A stretch of 64,000 nt of DNA from NCBI GenBank assembly GCA_016081115.2, contig CM071929.1:930001-994000 (forward strand), read 5' to 3'. The notes below the pieces were generated by a model. The model was not told where the DNA came from, made no database searches, and saw nothing but the letters and a program-made list of their open reading frames with translations. A program made the translations under genes and the position numbers. This stretch comes from Rehmannia glutinosa (taxonomy: Eukaryota > Streptophyta > Magnoliopsida > Lamiales > Orobanchaceae). Shown one piece after another: positions 11,961-23,400 of the stretch (within the stretch, counting starts at the first letter, position 1; each line of letters opens with the position of its first letter).

Positions 11961-13207
11961 GATCTCATGTTCCGAGACCTGGATGGATGATATAAAAAAT
12001 TACCTCCTACAGGGTCACTTGCCAGAGGACCCGCTTGAGGCAAAACGCCTCCGGGTAAGGGCGTCCCGCTTTTGCATAATTGATGAGAACCTCTATAAGA
12101 AGTCAGCAACTGGGATCATGCTCAAATGTCTAACTCCGGGAAGGGCAATGTACGTGATGCAAGAGATACACGAAGGATGTTGCGGAAATCATTCGGGTGG
12201 CAGATCACTAGCTCTAAAGGTCATGCGACAGGGGTATTTCTGGCCGACACTGGTTCAAGATACCGCTGAGTTTGTCAAAAAATGCGAGAATTGCCAAGTA
12301 CACTCGAATCTACCACACCAGCCGGCAGCACCAATGACCTCGATACCTATTAACATGCCCATTCGACCGGTGGGGCATTGACATCTTGGGGCCGTTCCCG
12401 CTAGCCCGGGCGCAAAAGAAGTTCATTATTGTTGTTGTTGAGTACTTTTCTAAATGGATAGAAGCAGAGGCCATGGCAAAGATCACAGAAACCGAGGTCA
12501 TGAACTTTTTGTGGAAAAACATAGCGTGTAGATTCGGAATACCTCGGATCTTGATCTCGGACAATGGAACTCAGTTCCAAGGAAAAAAGATAGTGGAATG
12601 GTGCAAAGAAATGAAGATCCAGCAGAACTTCACTTCAGTAGGGAACCCGCAAGCCAATGGGCAAACAGAGGTAGCGAACCGCATAATCCTACAACACTTA
12701 AAAACACGTCTGGAACAAATGAAAACCTACTGGGTCGATGAGCTCCCAGGAGTACTGTGGGCTTATAGAACGACCCCGAAGACGGCTACAGGAGAGACCC
12801 CATTCTGCTTGCTTTATGGATTCGAAGCTGTGATCCCGGCAGAAATCGGCGAGCCCACTTATAGGGTTGAAAATTTCGATGGAGAGCAGAACCAAGAGAA
12901 CCGAGCAGCTGATCTAGACCTCATATAGGAAAGGAGAGAGCGCGCTTATGGAAGGATCCTACTGGCCAAGGCAAGAATGATGAACGAATATAATAAAAGG
13001 GTGAAGAAGAGAAGCTTCCAGGTAGGAGACCTCGTCCTGAAAAAGGTTGAGATATCCAAGCACGTAGGAAAGTTAGATCCCAATTGGGAAGGCCCATACA
13101 AAGTGATCCGCGTCTCTGGTAAGGGGGCTTACCGCTTGGAAGACCTGCAGGGCAAGGAGCTCCCGAGGCCTTGGAACGCCCAGAATTTGCGAAGGTTCTA
13201 CGCGTAG
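11944..13207 (+). pseudogene. integrase of the Tat element
   Basis: 11944-12381 carries an HHCC zinc-binding N-terminal domain (HEGCCGNHSGGRSLALK ... CENCQVHSN). After a one-base frame change near 12370, 12386-12928 carries the catalytic core: the first Asp in the GID-like block at the junction, the second in DNGTQF and the Glu in GQTEVANRII. A stop at 12928 separates the C-terminal domain (12977-13207: GDLVLKKVE ... NWEGPYKVIRV ... NAQNLRRFYA), which ends pol. Only two lesions, so it is better preserved than gag. Confidence 0.88.
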
Positions 13208-13487
13208 CGTAGATAACTCATTGTTCATGATTGTTATCTCGTTACTAAAATTAGGGGAAATTTTATAACCACATGTTTTGTTAAATTACAGAGGTCGTGA
13301 ATTATAAGACCTAAACTTATATAGCTCTTTATGAGCATTTTTTGTCAAAAGGGGCAATAGACGTGTGTATGCAAGGCGATATCATGTAACCCCGCATTTT
13401 GTTTAAAGGTGGAGATCAAAGAAAGGGCTCTTTTAATTGGGAATCAAAATGAAAATTTCCGCGATCAACGTTGAAAAAAAAAACGAC

Positions 13488-13920
13488 CTCGATACCTTGG
13501 GCAAGGTTAAAGGAGAGATCCCAAGTGATCTCCCCGGCCCACAAAAAGACCTCGAGATCTCGATACCTTGGGCAAAGGTTAAAGGAGAGATCCCAAGTGA
13601 TCCCCAGCCCACAAAAAAGACCTCGAGATCTCGATACCTTGGGCAAGGTTAAAGGAGAGATCCCAAGTGATCCCCCCAGCCCACAAAAAAGACCTCGAGA
13701 TCTCGATACCTTGGGCAAAGGTTAAAGGAGAGATCCCAAGTGATCCCCAGCCCCCACAAAAAGACCTCGAGATCTCGATACCTTGGGCAAGGTTAAAGGA
13801 GGGATCCCAAGTGATCCCCTCAGCCCGTAAAAGAGACCTCGAGATCTCGATACCTTGGGCAAGGTTAAAGGAGAGATCCCAAGTGATCCCCCGGACCACA
13901 AGAGAGACCTCGAGATCTCG
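13488..13920 (+). repeat. six tandem 71-72 bp repeats in the Tat element
   Basis: The word ctcgatacc recurs at 13488, 13559, 13630, 13702, 13774 and 13846, with a partial seventh start at 13917. Each unit carries ctcgagatctcgatacctt, then ttaaaggagagatcccaagt and a variable ccc/acaaaa stretch. It contains the palindrome cgagatctcg. Lying between pol and the antisense ORF, it matches the tandem-repeat-bearing 3' region known in Tat/Ogre elements. ORFs on both strands here are produced by the near-72-bp periodicity. Confidence 0.95.
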
Positions 13921-14356
13921 ACAATAACAAAAGGGATCCTAGAGCTCACAAATGAGGACTTGGGATTACAAATGAAACCCTGAGGTTGTATCCTAAGGGT
14001 TTCTTGGCTCGCCCAAGACCTCGAATGCCCCGAAGAAATCAAAGATAATTCAACCACGGGCAAGCATAATGAAACGACAAAAAGAAAAAAGAAGCAAGGA
14101 AGCTATAAAGATAAACATAGCTTTAAAGCGCGAGAGTTCATAAACTAGCAAAAGGTAACAAGCGTTTCCCATGTACAAGATATTAAGGGTGAAGCATACG
14201 TAACGTTTTTATAGTTTAGTTAAGGCTTACACCCCTTACAAAACCAGTTCTAAAGTGTTAGGGTAAAGCATACATGATACTTGCAAAGCTAAAGTGCTTA
14301 CACCCTTACAAAATGAGTTCAAAAAGACATTAACAGAGTCCTAGCCAATGAAGATC

Positions 14357-17300
14357 CTACGAAGGACCTAACAGGGTTGAGACATCAAGCATGTCGTCCC
14401 CCTCCTCAACCGTAGTCGCTTGCGCATCGGCACTTAAGGACGTCTCAGGAACAGGATCTGAATCCTGGAGCAAGAACCCGAACTCTTGGCCTTCATAGCT
14501 CTCTTCCTCCTCATCAAGAGCAGCCCTCTCCCTATTCCCGTCCAGCTCCGGGTCCAACTTGTTTGGATCAAAGTCAGGCTTAAAACCCCCGAACTTCTGG
14601 AGTTGAGATTGGCATTTGTAGAAGCCCATTACTTCGAACTCGGCTGCTTTCTCAACAACCAGACGAGCAAATATGGGAGAATCCTTGAAGTCCTTTGCCC
14701 CCTGTAAGCGAGCTTCTTGAAGGCGACCCTTGAACTCAGGGAGTTTAGAGCCTCGTGCTTACCAGCTTCTTGCCCCGCACTGAAACTTTCTTTGCCCTCG
14801 CGGGTTAGACGGGTGATCTCCTCATTAGCTGCGCGCAAGGAATCCTCCGAGTTCTGTATACGGGTCTCGTATTCAAGCAGCTTACTTTTCATGAGCTCAA
14901 TGCGGGACTCATATTCGGCTTTGGTCTTGGCCACGATGGTCTCTTTCTCTTGCCCAAGACGTTTAATTTGGGTTTCGGCCTCCAGGCAGCGAACCCGCCA
15001 ATGATGGCTGCGCATCGTCAAGTTGTGAGCTACGTTGGCAGCCTGCAGTGGGAGATAAAAGGGTGTGAATAAAACGTATTATAAACATGTAAAATAAAGC
15101 GTATTACAAGCATATAAAAGAAAGCGTATCATAAGCACGTAAAAAGAGTAAAGAGGTATCAAGTACCGCAGATTAGATCATGAGCAATGATCTCCTCTAA
15201 CTTGAGTCCGGCATGGATCCTAGGGTGACTTGGTCCATGGGCAAAATACGCCTTTGATAGAGTTCAAGGAGTCCTCGCCGCAGGTTTTCATAATTGAGCT
15301 CTCGGGTGATATGTTCCAAACAGGACTATGCGCGGCGCCCCCAGAACTCCTTTGGAACTCGAGAAGTCTCATTCAAAATTGCTCACGAGCCGCAATCGAT
15401 TCCCTCGACGATCGGCAATTTGGCTCGAGCCAATGAGATCTCCTCATCCAGAGGTTGCTTTTTTCGACACGGGCTTTCTTCTTCTTCGTTTGCTACATCA
15501 CGAGCCCTCGCTTTTGCTCTTCACCGCCATCGCGACTCCGACTCTTGCTCTTTTTATGCTTGCTCTTCCCTTTGTCCTTGGGATCGAAAGGGGCTCCGTG
15601 TCCTCGGGATCGGATGAGGCCCCGCTTCAATGGCAAGAAAGGGGAGGAGGACGGACGGTTATCTCGCCAGGGCGAGCAAGAGGCGCCCTTCGCCGGTGGG
15701 TGGCTCGGACCTCTCGACTTGGGGCGGTCTGGGGTCGTCTCGGGAGCGGACGCTCGGGCCGCTCGAATGCACGGAAGCGAGGGGGATATTCAACCCATAT
15801 GATCGTGCCGCAACAATGAGTCGCTCTTTACGCTCTCGATGACCTTAGCAACTTGAGAGGACCGCATGACCCATACGAAAGGCAAAACAAACTGTTTAGA
15901 TGAGCAAATACGGTACATGAGAGGATAATTTTAAAATTTAAATTACAAAGCGACGGGTCCTTGGAGTTCAAAGCAGGCTAAGACCCGCCATGGATAGGAC
16001 CTCCTCCTTAATAAGCTCCCGAATGTCATAGTAGTGGGTAATGAGCTTCTTGGAGATGAAATCCTCATCCCACGTACTTTCACCCCAGAAGAGGAGGCGG
16101 ATCCGAGGCTTAGAAAGCCACCACCTTCCGGGAATTTTCCAAGGGACGGTTGTGGGGGCCTCGATGAAAATAAATCGTTTTCCATGCCCCGTATGAGTAG
16201 GGGTGATCGGTGCGGTTTGGGCGATTTTTTCAATATTTTCAAACCGAATTGCTAAGTGCGGTTCGGCCAAGAGTTTGATTTTAAGTCGCGGTTTTTTAGA
16301 ATAAAACAAACATGCGGTTTTCAACGGTTTCGGGGCGGTTTCGGCGATTTTGCGGTTTTAACGATTGTATGCGTGAATATTATGCGGAACAAACAAAATG
16401 AGCAAAAAAAACTTATCAATTCGATAACTAAAAAGTTAATGATATGTTGTTGTCTAAATTGAATATTATAACAACTACAATAACATATAATAGTTGAATC
16501 TAATAGATATAGAGAGTGTTTGCAATTACTAAAAAAAATGTTTCTTACATTTTTGCTTAAAAAAATCACTTTTTTGTGTTTGCAAGTATCAACTTCTGCT
16601 TCATTTAATCATAACCTAAAAGTATGGTGAGAGATGCTTTAGATTTGTGCTTCTACTCCTAGTTTAAATTTTATAAACAAATTATAAGCACCTCTACAAC
16701 TTTTTCACCTAACTTAACACGATTCTTAACTTTTGATTTTATTTTCAAACTCTATCAACTTCCGATTCACAACTACTCTTACTTTTGCTACAATAAATTA
16801 TTTTTTTCTAAAAGCATAAGTTTTTCCAAACTCTCCGATAACTTCAATATGTCAATCTCCATATCACAAATTTCCCAAAATAAATCTCGTTATACAATTT
16901 ACATCCATAACAAGAAATGAATGCTTTGATGTATTAAATTATTAAGTAAATTAACTAATATACCCACAATTCATAATTATACACAAATATACTATAGATT
17001 GAGAGAAATGTAATAATATATATTGAATATATATACGTATATATAGTATTCTACTTGCGGTGCGGTCGGTGCGGTTTGAGACTTGAAATTGTAATTGCAC
17101 CATCTTTTGCGGTGCGGTCTTGATTAAAAATTTTAATCGCGGTTTTTCCAATAAATAAGCATTTGCGGTGTGGTGCGGTTTGATTCGGTCGGTTTTAGCG
17201 GTTTTCGGTTTTTGTTGATCACCCCTACGTATGAGGATGGTAATATGTAAGGAATTTGCAATTTGCCCTAGGGGTCAAATAGAAAAACCACGATCGTTGG

Positions 17301-17898
17301 TCTTGGCCAAAGTGGTAATGGAGTACAAGGCCCAAATATGAGCTACTGAAGGTTCGGCTTTGAAATGTTTGGCAAGAACAATAAAACCAATAATTTGTCT
17401 AACGACATTAGGAGCAAATTGGGCAAGACAAACTCCTAAACGAACCAAAATATCCTCTATAGTTGGACTTAGAGGAAAGTTCAACCAACCCAAGGATGCG
17501 AGGTGAAAAGTAAAGATTCGGGGAGGTTTGTGCATACGATCTTGGGGTCTCGGGATAATAACCTTATACTCGGGAGGGATAAAAAATCTATGTTTTATTT
17601 GTGATGCTTCTTCACGGCGAATCGTGGACTTTATTAGCTCCCACGAATCTCGCGTGACGGGGATCGGAAGGGCTCGATCGGAGCTAGACCCGAGGCATCT
17701 CTAGGCTACGTGCACTGCAGGCCGAAGGCGGGAGCTCAAAGTGGTCAGCCGCGGTAGGTCGTGACACGGGCGAAAGGTCCGGCCACGTCCTCGCCGGGAC
17801 GAACTCGAACTAGACCCCGAGTCCGAACTAGAAGAGCTCGAGCGAGTCATGTTTATTTGTCTACTACGGGTGCATTCGGATGTGGTTCTAGAGTTCAT
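14357..17898 (-). pseudogene. antisense ORF of the Tat element (putative 'gypsy-type transposon' domain), interrupted
   Basis: Reading on the minus strand, 17898-17700 is a Ser/Arg-rich start (MTRSSSSSSDSGSS). 17535-17275 encodes a conserved-looking domain: FTFHLASLGWLNFPLSPTIE, LGVCLAQFAPNVVRQIIGF, LAKHFKAEPSVAHIW. This resembles the plant 'putative gypsy type transposon' family. A hAT element (16198-17227) interrupts it. The domain resumes at about 16200-15960 (KRFIFIEAPTTVPWKIPGRW). 15021-14629 is a charged coiled coil, and 14629-14357 an acidic tail. A likely intron lies at 15043-15166. Extra antisense ORFs are known in Tat elements; their function is unknown. Several stops and frame changes are present. 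Confidence 0.7.
16198..17227. mobile_element. hAT nonautonomous element, 1.03 kb, inside the Tat antisense ORF
   Basis: Left end taggggtgatc at 16198. Right end gatcacccct+a at 17227, an 11-bp perfect inverted repeat. It is flanked by the octamer CGTATGAG (16190-16197 and 17228-17235). An 8-bp duplication and a TAGGGGTG start are typical of hAT. The interior is AT-rich without a transposase. Both ends carry many tgcggt/gcggttt words. Confidence 0.92.
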
Positions 17899-18525
17899 CT
17901 AAGACCAAAAAAGAATGAGCAGAGAAAAAGGTAAAATGTAGAGAGAAATAAACTACCCGAGTAATTGAAGAATACGAAGAAAAAGAAAAGAATCGAGATC
18001 AAGTCCTTTCGTCCAGTGGTCGGCGGCTATAGAGATCCGAGGTCTTCAAGATCCGGATTTTTTTGCGAAGATGGTGAATGTGAAAGTCTTTTTCACTAAT
18101 AGTGACCTATATATAGGGGCCGCCACCTGGCATTAATTGACAAAACATAAATGTCAGGGCACGAAACCCTAGGAGTCGCGACCTTTAAGAAAAAATAATA
18201 TATATATATATATTTAAACATAAAATCAAAGAATTATTAATAACGGAATATGTGTAAATATAATAAAAATAGTGCGGACATATTTTTATAACTGGCGCGT
18301 CCGATACGCGGGATCGAGCCCGATTAACTCGTGCCATACCACGACCCCCCGCATCTTGAATGATTTGCGGGGCTCGAAATCAAGAAGACCGGGGTTCGAG
18401 GTCGAGCTCGAGGAGAGCGAATTTAGGCACGACGAGGCGACTGATAATCACAAATTAGGGTTCACGTGCCGATTCTCGACCTTGGGCCCCTGAAGTAACC
18501 CCAAGTCCTCAACGACCCCGTGAAC

Positions 18526-18536
18526 CGGGGGAATAA
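18526..18536 (+). other. polypurine tract of the Tat element
   Basis: cgggggaataa immediately before the 3' LTR start at 18537. This is the expected site for plus-strand priming and confirms the plus orientation. Confidence 0.75.
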
Positions 18537-18973
18537 TGATAAGGCAGCCAGGTCATGAGGCTACCCAGTGAGGTCTCGAAAACGGGTTTAGAGCCCCGTA
18601 TCCGACCCGGACTGGGGGAATGGGCCTGACCCGGAAAAGTGGACCATTGATCCACCTGACAACATAGTACAAGTCTACCCTTCGGATGATGACACTTGGC
18701 ATCACCACATTCACCAGGAATATCTATGAATATCGTACATGGTGACTTGATGGTAACTATTCATATTCTCATTTTTTATTGTTCACTTTTACCTCGTTGT
18801 CTCCATACCCACGCACCTCATTTACTCGATTTTACTTAGGCATCGGAGGGTCTTAGCCGGGACCACCCCCTAGCTTAGCCTCGACGTGTGTTCCTCTTTT
18901 TCGTGTCACTTAAGAACTCGAACCCTAAGTTACGAAAGTCTACGACCCCAAGGTAACTTATCGATCCAAATCA
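18537..18973 (+). repeat. 3' LTR of the Tat element
   Basis: Pairs with 7342-7771. Ends in AAATCA at 18973, directly followed by the duplicated CATTG at 18974-18978. Confidence 0.92.
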
Positions 18974-19511
18974 CATTGATAAACTTATTACCCAACTCAA
19001 TGTTAATCACCTTAATCTCTCTTTGACGCTAATTTAAGTATAGAGAATAGATTTAATAATTATTAAATAAAACATACTTAAAATTCTACTATAAACATAA
19101 TCAATTTCTTGGAAAAAAAAAAGAAGAAAAGAAGTTGAATGACAATGGAAGATGAAGAAGTTGAATCTCAATGGAGATGCACCAAATCAGAGAAAAGGAG
19201 AAAATTAGATAAACAACCTGTAGGCAAAATTAAAGGAATTGAATCTTTTACATGATAAATTCTTTATCTATTTTGATATTCGTTGTACTAAGTTTACAAA
19301 TTACCTTATTTGTCCTTTTTGCTTTCCAAACATTTTTTAAACAAAAAAAATAAATAAACCGGGTCAAATGGGGTTGGGGGTCACGGTTTTTTTTCGGATT
19401 TTACCGGGTGACAATGATTTTTCGCACCGGTTTAGATATATAAGGGCCGGTGTTGTGAGGTGTTGTAAAACTTGGTCGGTCTGGTCCGGATTTGAAAACA
19501 TTGATGCTCTT

Positions 19512-20430
19512 CCCATATTTTTAACTTAAAAATAAAAATCCATTAAAGATAATCTAAGATGAAAATGTGATGATAATAGTTGATGTGATTGTTTTTAATA
19601 AAAAATAGTGTTTCGGTGTGGGTAATGATTGGGGTGATGATTGGTTATTGAAAAATAAGGTAGAATAAATAATGTATTTGTAATATAATTATATAATAAT
19701 AATAGTTGTTGTGATATTTTTTAATTAAATTATTGTTGAACGTGATTGATGATTTAAAAAAAAAAGTAAAAAAAAAATGAATATTATATTTTTTGGAACG
19801 TTTTCCCAGTAATTGAATGTTGGGACAAAACATTTTGAGTGAAAACTTTATGAAGTTTTTTATTAATGACCACACACTTTTGAAAAAACATATTCTTTTA
19901 CTAATTATGGTCATTCGAGAAAGCAAAATGACGTAATTATTCTTTCAAAAGATAATGCAAATAAATATATAAGATTTTTTTTTCTAACGCATCATTTAAT
20001 TATTAAATCAAAACGGATACATAAGAATTTTTTTGTTTTTTTGGGGGTTTATTTTTGGGTTTCTTGATGGGTATGAAATGTAGTTGTTTTTTATTTGAAG
20101 TAAATTCAAGAAAAGAGAAATTCTAGTAGAGTAGAGCACTTTCCTCTTGCAGACACAGCATCGTCATCCTCACTCCTCTTGATTCTCTCCTGATATTGGC
20201 CGTAAGTCGGGGCCCCGCTCCAGCAAACTGGATTTACAAGCAATACTGTTTTTTTTTTTTTTTTCCAATATCCCCTTCAAGTCAAACGCCTCTGAGCACT
20301 GACACCTCTGTATTCCAAACTACCTCACTAGAGATTTTCCGATTTTGCACTTCACCTTCTGCATTTTTCGTTGTAGTGGGTCAGTGGGCATATTTTTCCG
20401 AGTCGCAGTAATGGCAGATCGGCATAGGAA
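19512..20430. other. AT-rich intergenic and upstream region of the translocator gene
   Basis: 19512-20100 is AT-rich with no coding signal. 20100-20430 becomes pyrimidine-rich (for example a 19-bp T run near 20250) and is the likely promoter and 5' UTR. An ATG at 20411 starts MADRHRKWAREEF and stops; this is discussed under the gene. Confidence 0.5.
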
Positions 20431-23400
20431 ATGGGCGAGAGAAGAGTTCTAACATACGCCTACATTCTCCTTTACATCGCCCTCTCCAGCGGCCAGATCT
20501 TCTTCAACAAGGTTCAGTCGTTATTATCCTTTTCTCTGTCCATTTTCCACATATATGTATTTGTGCGAGTAGATTTTAGTATCACAGTTTTCTAGTAAGC
20601 ATTTTGTCAAGCATGTGGTGGGATGTGTGGATGATCTGTTTAAGCTTTAAATTGTTGAATGTAAGGCAACAGAGGAAAAGGGGGACTATATGTGCTCCAT
20701 TTTAGCTGCAATTTATCTAGGCACGAATTAACGTGACTTTATAGGGAGATTTAAGTTGGTGGTTGTGATCAAGTTGTCAGTTCTTACCTAGGTTTCATAT
20801 TTGAGGGATTGTACTATGTGGAAGTACTTTACTGCTAGAAGTGGACTCTTGTGGTTTTATTGAATCCAACTCCTGTGGTTTTGAAATAAGTAGTAAGCAC
20901 CACGTTTTTTTTTTTTCTCATATTAATGCTTATTGGCTTGGTATTGTTATTCTTGAACTTGGAATTTAGCATTACAATATTTGAGGCTTCAATCTGTTGC
21001 AAAGTTTGCTTAATGAATGTGTGTGTATGCCTATCTGCTGAAACTTTCCGTAAGCCTTCTACTGTGCATGTCAGGAGTCTCCAGTCCTTCTGTCCCTCTC
21101 TTAGATACAAAAGTCGTACTACATATGCTGCTCTTTTACAAGTCTGTCAATTCTCATATTATTTTTTGCACAGCACGAGGAGGAAAAACAATTGGTGATA
21201 ATTCCTTTGCCATCGTTCGCCAGTTGGCGAAATGTTTTACCTTGAATTTTCTTTCCACATGGCTCATCTGTCTCATCAAAACTTTACTGAATGCAGTGGG
21301 TTTTATCATCAAAGGAAATAAACTTTCCATATCCTCTTGGATTGACACTGCTTCACATGGTCTTCTCCTCTGTTTTATGTTTTATGCTTACCAAAGTCCT
21401 CAAGGTAATATTCTGAAATGAAGCTTCATGATTTGGATATATCACATTATCAAGTATTTGTATAGTATTGATTTGTACCCTTTTTCAGATCATGAAAGTT
21501 GAGGAAGGAATGACTTTGGATATGTGAGTATTCTTATGCTTAATTGCATGTGCTATGTTTTTTTTTTTTTTTTGCTGGGATGACTTAATCAACCATTATA
21601 TGTATTATCTATCATGCATAATATATGGTATGTGTGTCTGTTCCCAAAGAACAAATATAAAACAACATAACACGAAAGAACTTTTCGATAATGGTCTCAG
21701 CATCAGTAGGTTTTATCACTGTGTCACAAAGGAAAAGAAATGAAAAGGTTATGTTAGATGAGATTTGTGTTAGAATAATCTTTAGTGAAAACATCACTTA
21801 ATCCAGGAGCCTTCATATCGAATTATCAAGAATCAAAGACTAGATTGCGAAGCTTACCTGAGTCCATAGCCGTTAAATCTTGGACTTTGACCTTCTAGAT
21901 CTATACGTCTCAAACCCCTTCAGAGAATCTTTCAGTTTTTTCTTCTCTCTATGTTCCTATCCGACGATGCGATAGCGAATAGAATGCAAGACGACATGTG
22001 ACCTAGGGACCATAACCCTTGTATAATCTTTGTGTTATATTGGGTATTCTATTTTAGCCCATTATTAAAATAGAAATAACCCATAAAGTCTACACATTAA
22101 AGGTCCACATCTATTAGATACATTAAAGCCCAATTCCTTAAGCCTTATTTGATTACTTATAAAATGGACTTATCCTTATTTGACAGTCCACAATATATAA
22201 TTATATCACATATAAGCCTAATGTTGGATTAATGATCCAACAATTTGTAGTTTTCATCCCAAAGCATGCCTGATTGCATTAAAATTTTGAACTCGCATGT
22301 TTTTTCTTTAATATGATGATTGCAATATGATATCATTGATAAGACGAGCTCTGAATGTACAGATACATATCTTCAGTTATCCCAATTGGTGCAATGTTTG
22401 CTATGACGCTTTGGCTCGGGAACACGGCTTACCTCTACATATCTGTTGCATTTGCTCAAATGCTGAAAGCAATCAGTACGTATGAGTAGTTTTTTTGGTT
22501 TCATAGGTGTTATTATGGACACCTAACTTCAGTAAAGATTTTTTATCTAACATAGTATTCTACAGTGCCAGTTGCTGTTTTCGTGCTCGGCGTATTAGCT
22601 GGACTTGAAGTGATGAGTTGCAGGATGCTTCTGATAATGTCAGTGATCAGTTTTGGGGTACTGGTGGCATCTTATGGGGAAATAAGTATTAGCTGGATTG
22701 GTGTTGTTTACCAAATGGGAGGCGTAGTTGGAGAAGCTTTGAGGCTAATATTTATGGAGATTTTTGTGAAACGAAAGGGGTTAAAACTAAATCCCATTTC
22801 TATGATGTACTATGTTAGCCCCTGCAGGTATGCTGTCTATCTTCTAGAATATTAGGTTTCGTTACGAGTTTATATTCTGCAGATTTTAAACTAAATTTGA
22901 ACTCTTGTCAATTTTGAATAAATTTTTGTTCACTATGCAGTGCTCTCTGCCTCTTAATCCCGTGGATCTTTCTGGAGAGGCCTAGGATGGATGCACAGGG
23001 ACTTGGAGCTTCAAACCTCTTGTTCTGACACTTAATTGTCTTTGTACTTTTGCCCTCAATATTTCCGTTTTCCTTGTCATTTCGCATACAAGTGCCTTGA
23101 CCATTCGTGTGGCTGGTGTTGTCAAGGACTGGGTTGTAGTTCTGCTGTCAGCCCTTCTTTTCGCTGACACAAAACTGACACTTATCAATCTCTTAGGTTA
23201 TGCAATTGGTAAGTATGATGTTGCCTGTAAAAGTAAATTAACTCATTGAATATAGCAATGTGGTGAAGTCTTGTGTTCTATATCGTGTGTTTTCATGTTA
23301 TTCAACACTCTTCTTGCTTTTCTTGAGTCAAATATTAGTGATTCTAATTGGGCATTATGGCTTTATCCTTCTGTATGCATGCAACCATTTAGAAAGTTAC

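Larger units (their letters stand above)
7342..18973 (+). mobile_element. Ty3/gypsy Tat-lineage LTR retrotransposon, 11.6 kb, degenerate
   Basis: Complete element: 5' LTR 7342-7771, 3' LTR 18537-18973, ends TGATAA...AAATCA, flanked by the 5-bp duplication CATTG (7337-7341 and 18974-18978). The interior order is gag, protease, reverse transcriptase, RNase H, a second archaeal-type RNase H, integrase, then a tandem-repeat block and a long antisense ORF. Two RNase H domains and an antisense ORF between pol and the 3' LTR are hallmarks of the Tat/Retand group. Numerous stops and frameshifts in gag-pol make it nonfunctional. A hAT element (16198-17227) is inserted in the antisense ORF. The element itself is inserted in an older hAT element. 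Confidence 0.93.
7150..19503. mobile_element. hAT element split by a Tat gypsy insertion
   Basis: Left end caatatttttaaactcggac at 7150. Right end, read in reverse complement from 19503, caatgttttcaaatccggac. Both are flanked by the octamer ATGCTCTT (7142-7149 and 19504-19511), an 8-bp duplication typical of hAT. After removing the gypsy element (7342-18973) and one CATTG copy, about 710 bp of element remains. It has no transposase ORF and is rich in cgg/ggtt words near its ends. It is a nonautonomous hAT that was present before the gypsy element arrived. Confidence 0.75.

Noticed and set aside
13488..13920. CRISPR-like array
   Set aside because: The whole unit repeats, there are no unique spacers, and the setting is a plant retrotransposon.
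13416..14063. Overlapping repetitive ORFs on both strands
   Set aside because: Produced by the 71-72 bp tandem repeats, whose near-multiple-of-three length keeps all frames open.
15230..15842. Plus-strand ORFs up to 163 aa
   Set aside because: They are the opposite strand of the Tat antisense coding region and show no protein-like content.
20196..20411. 71-aa ORF upstream of the translocator
   Set aside because: Low-complexity, Phe-rich translation of a T tract in the 5' UTR or promoter; no similarity recognised.
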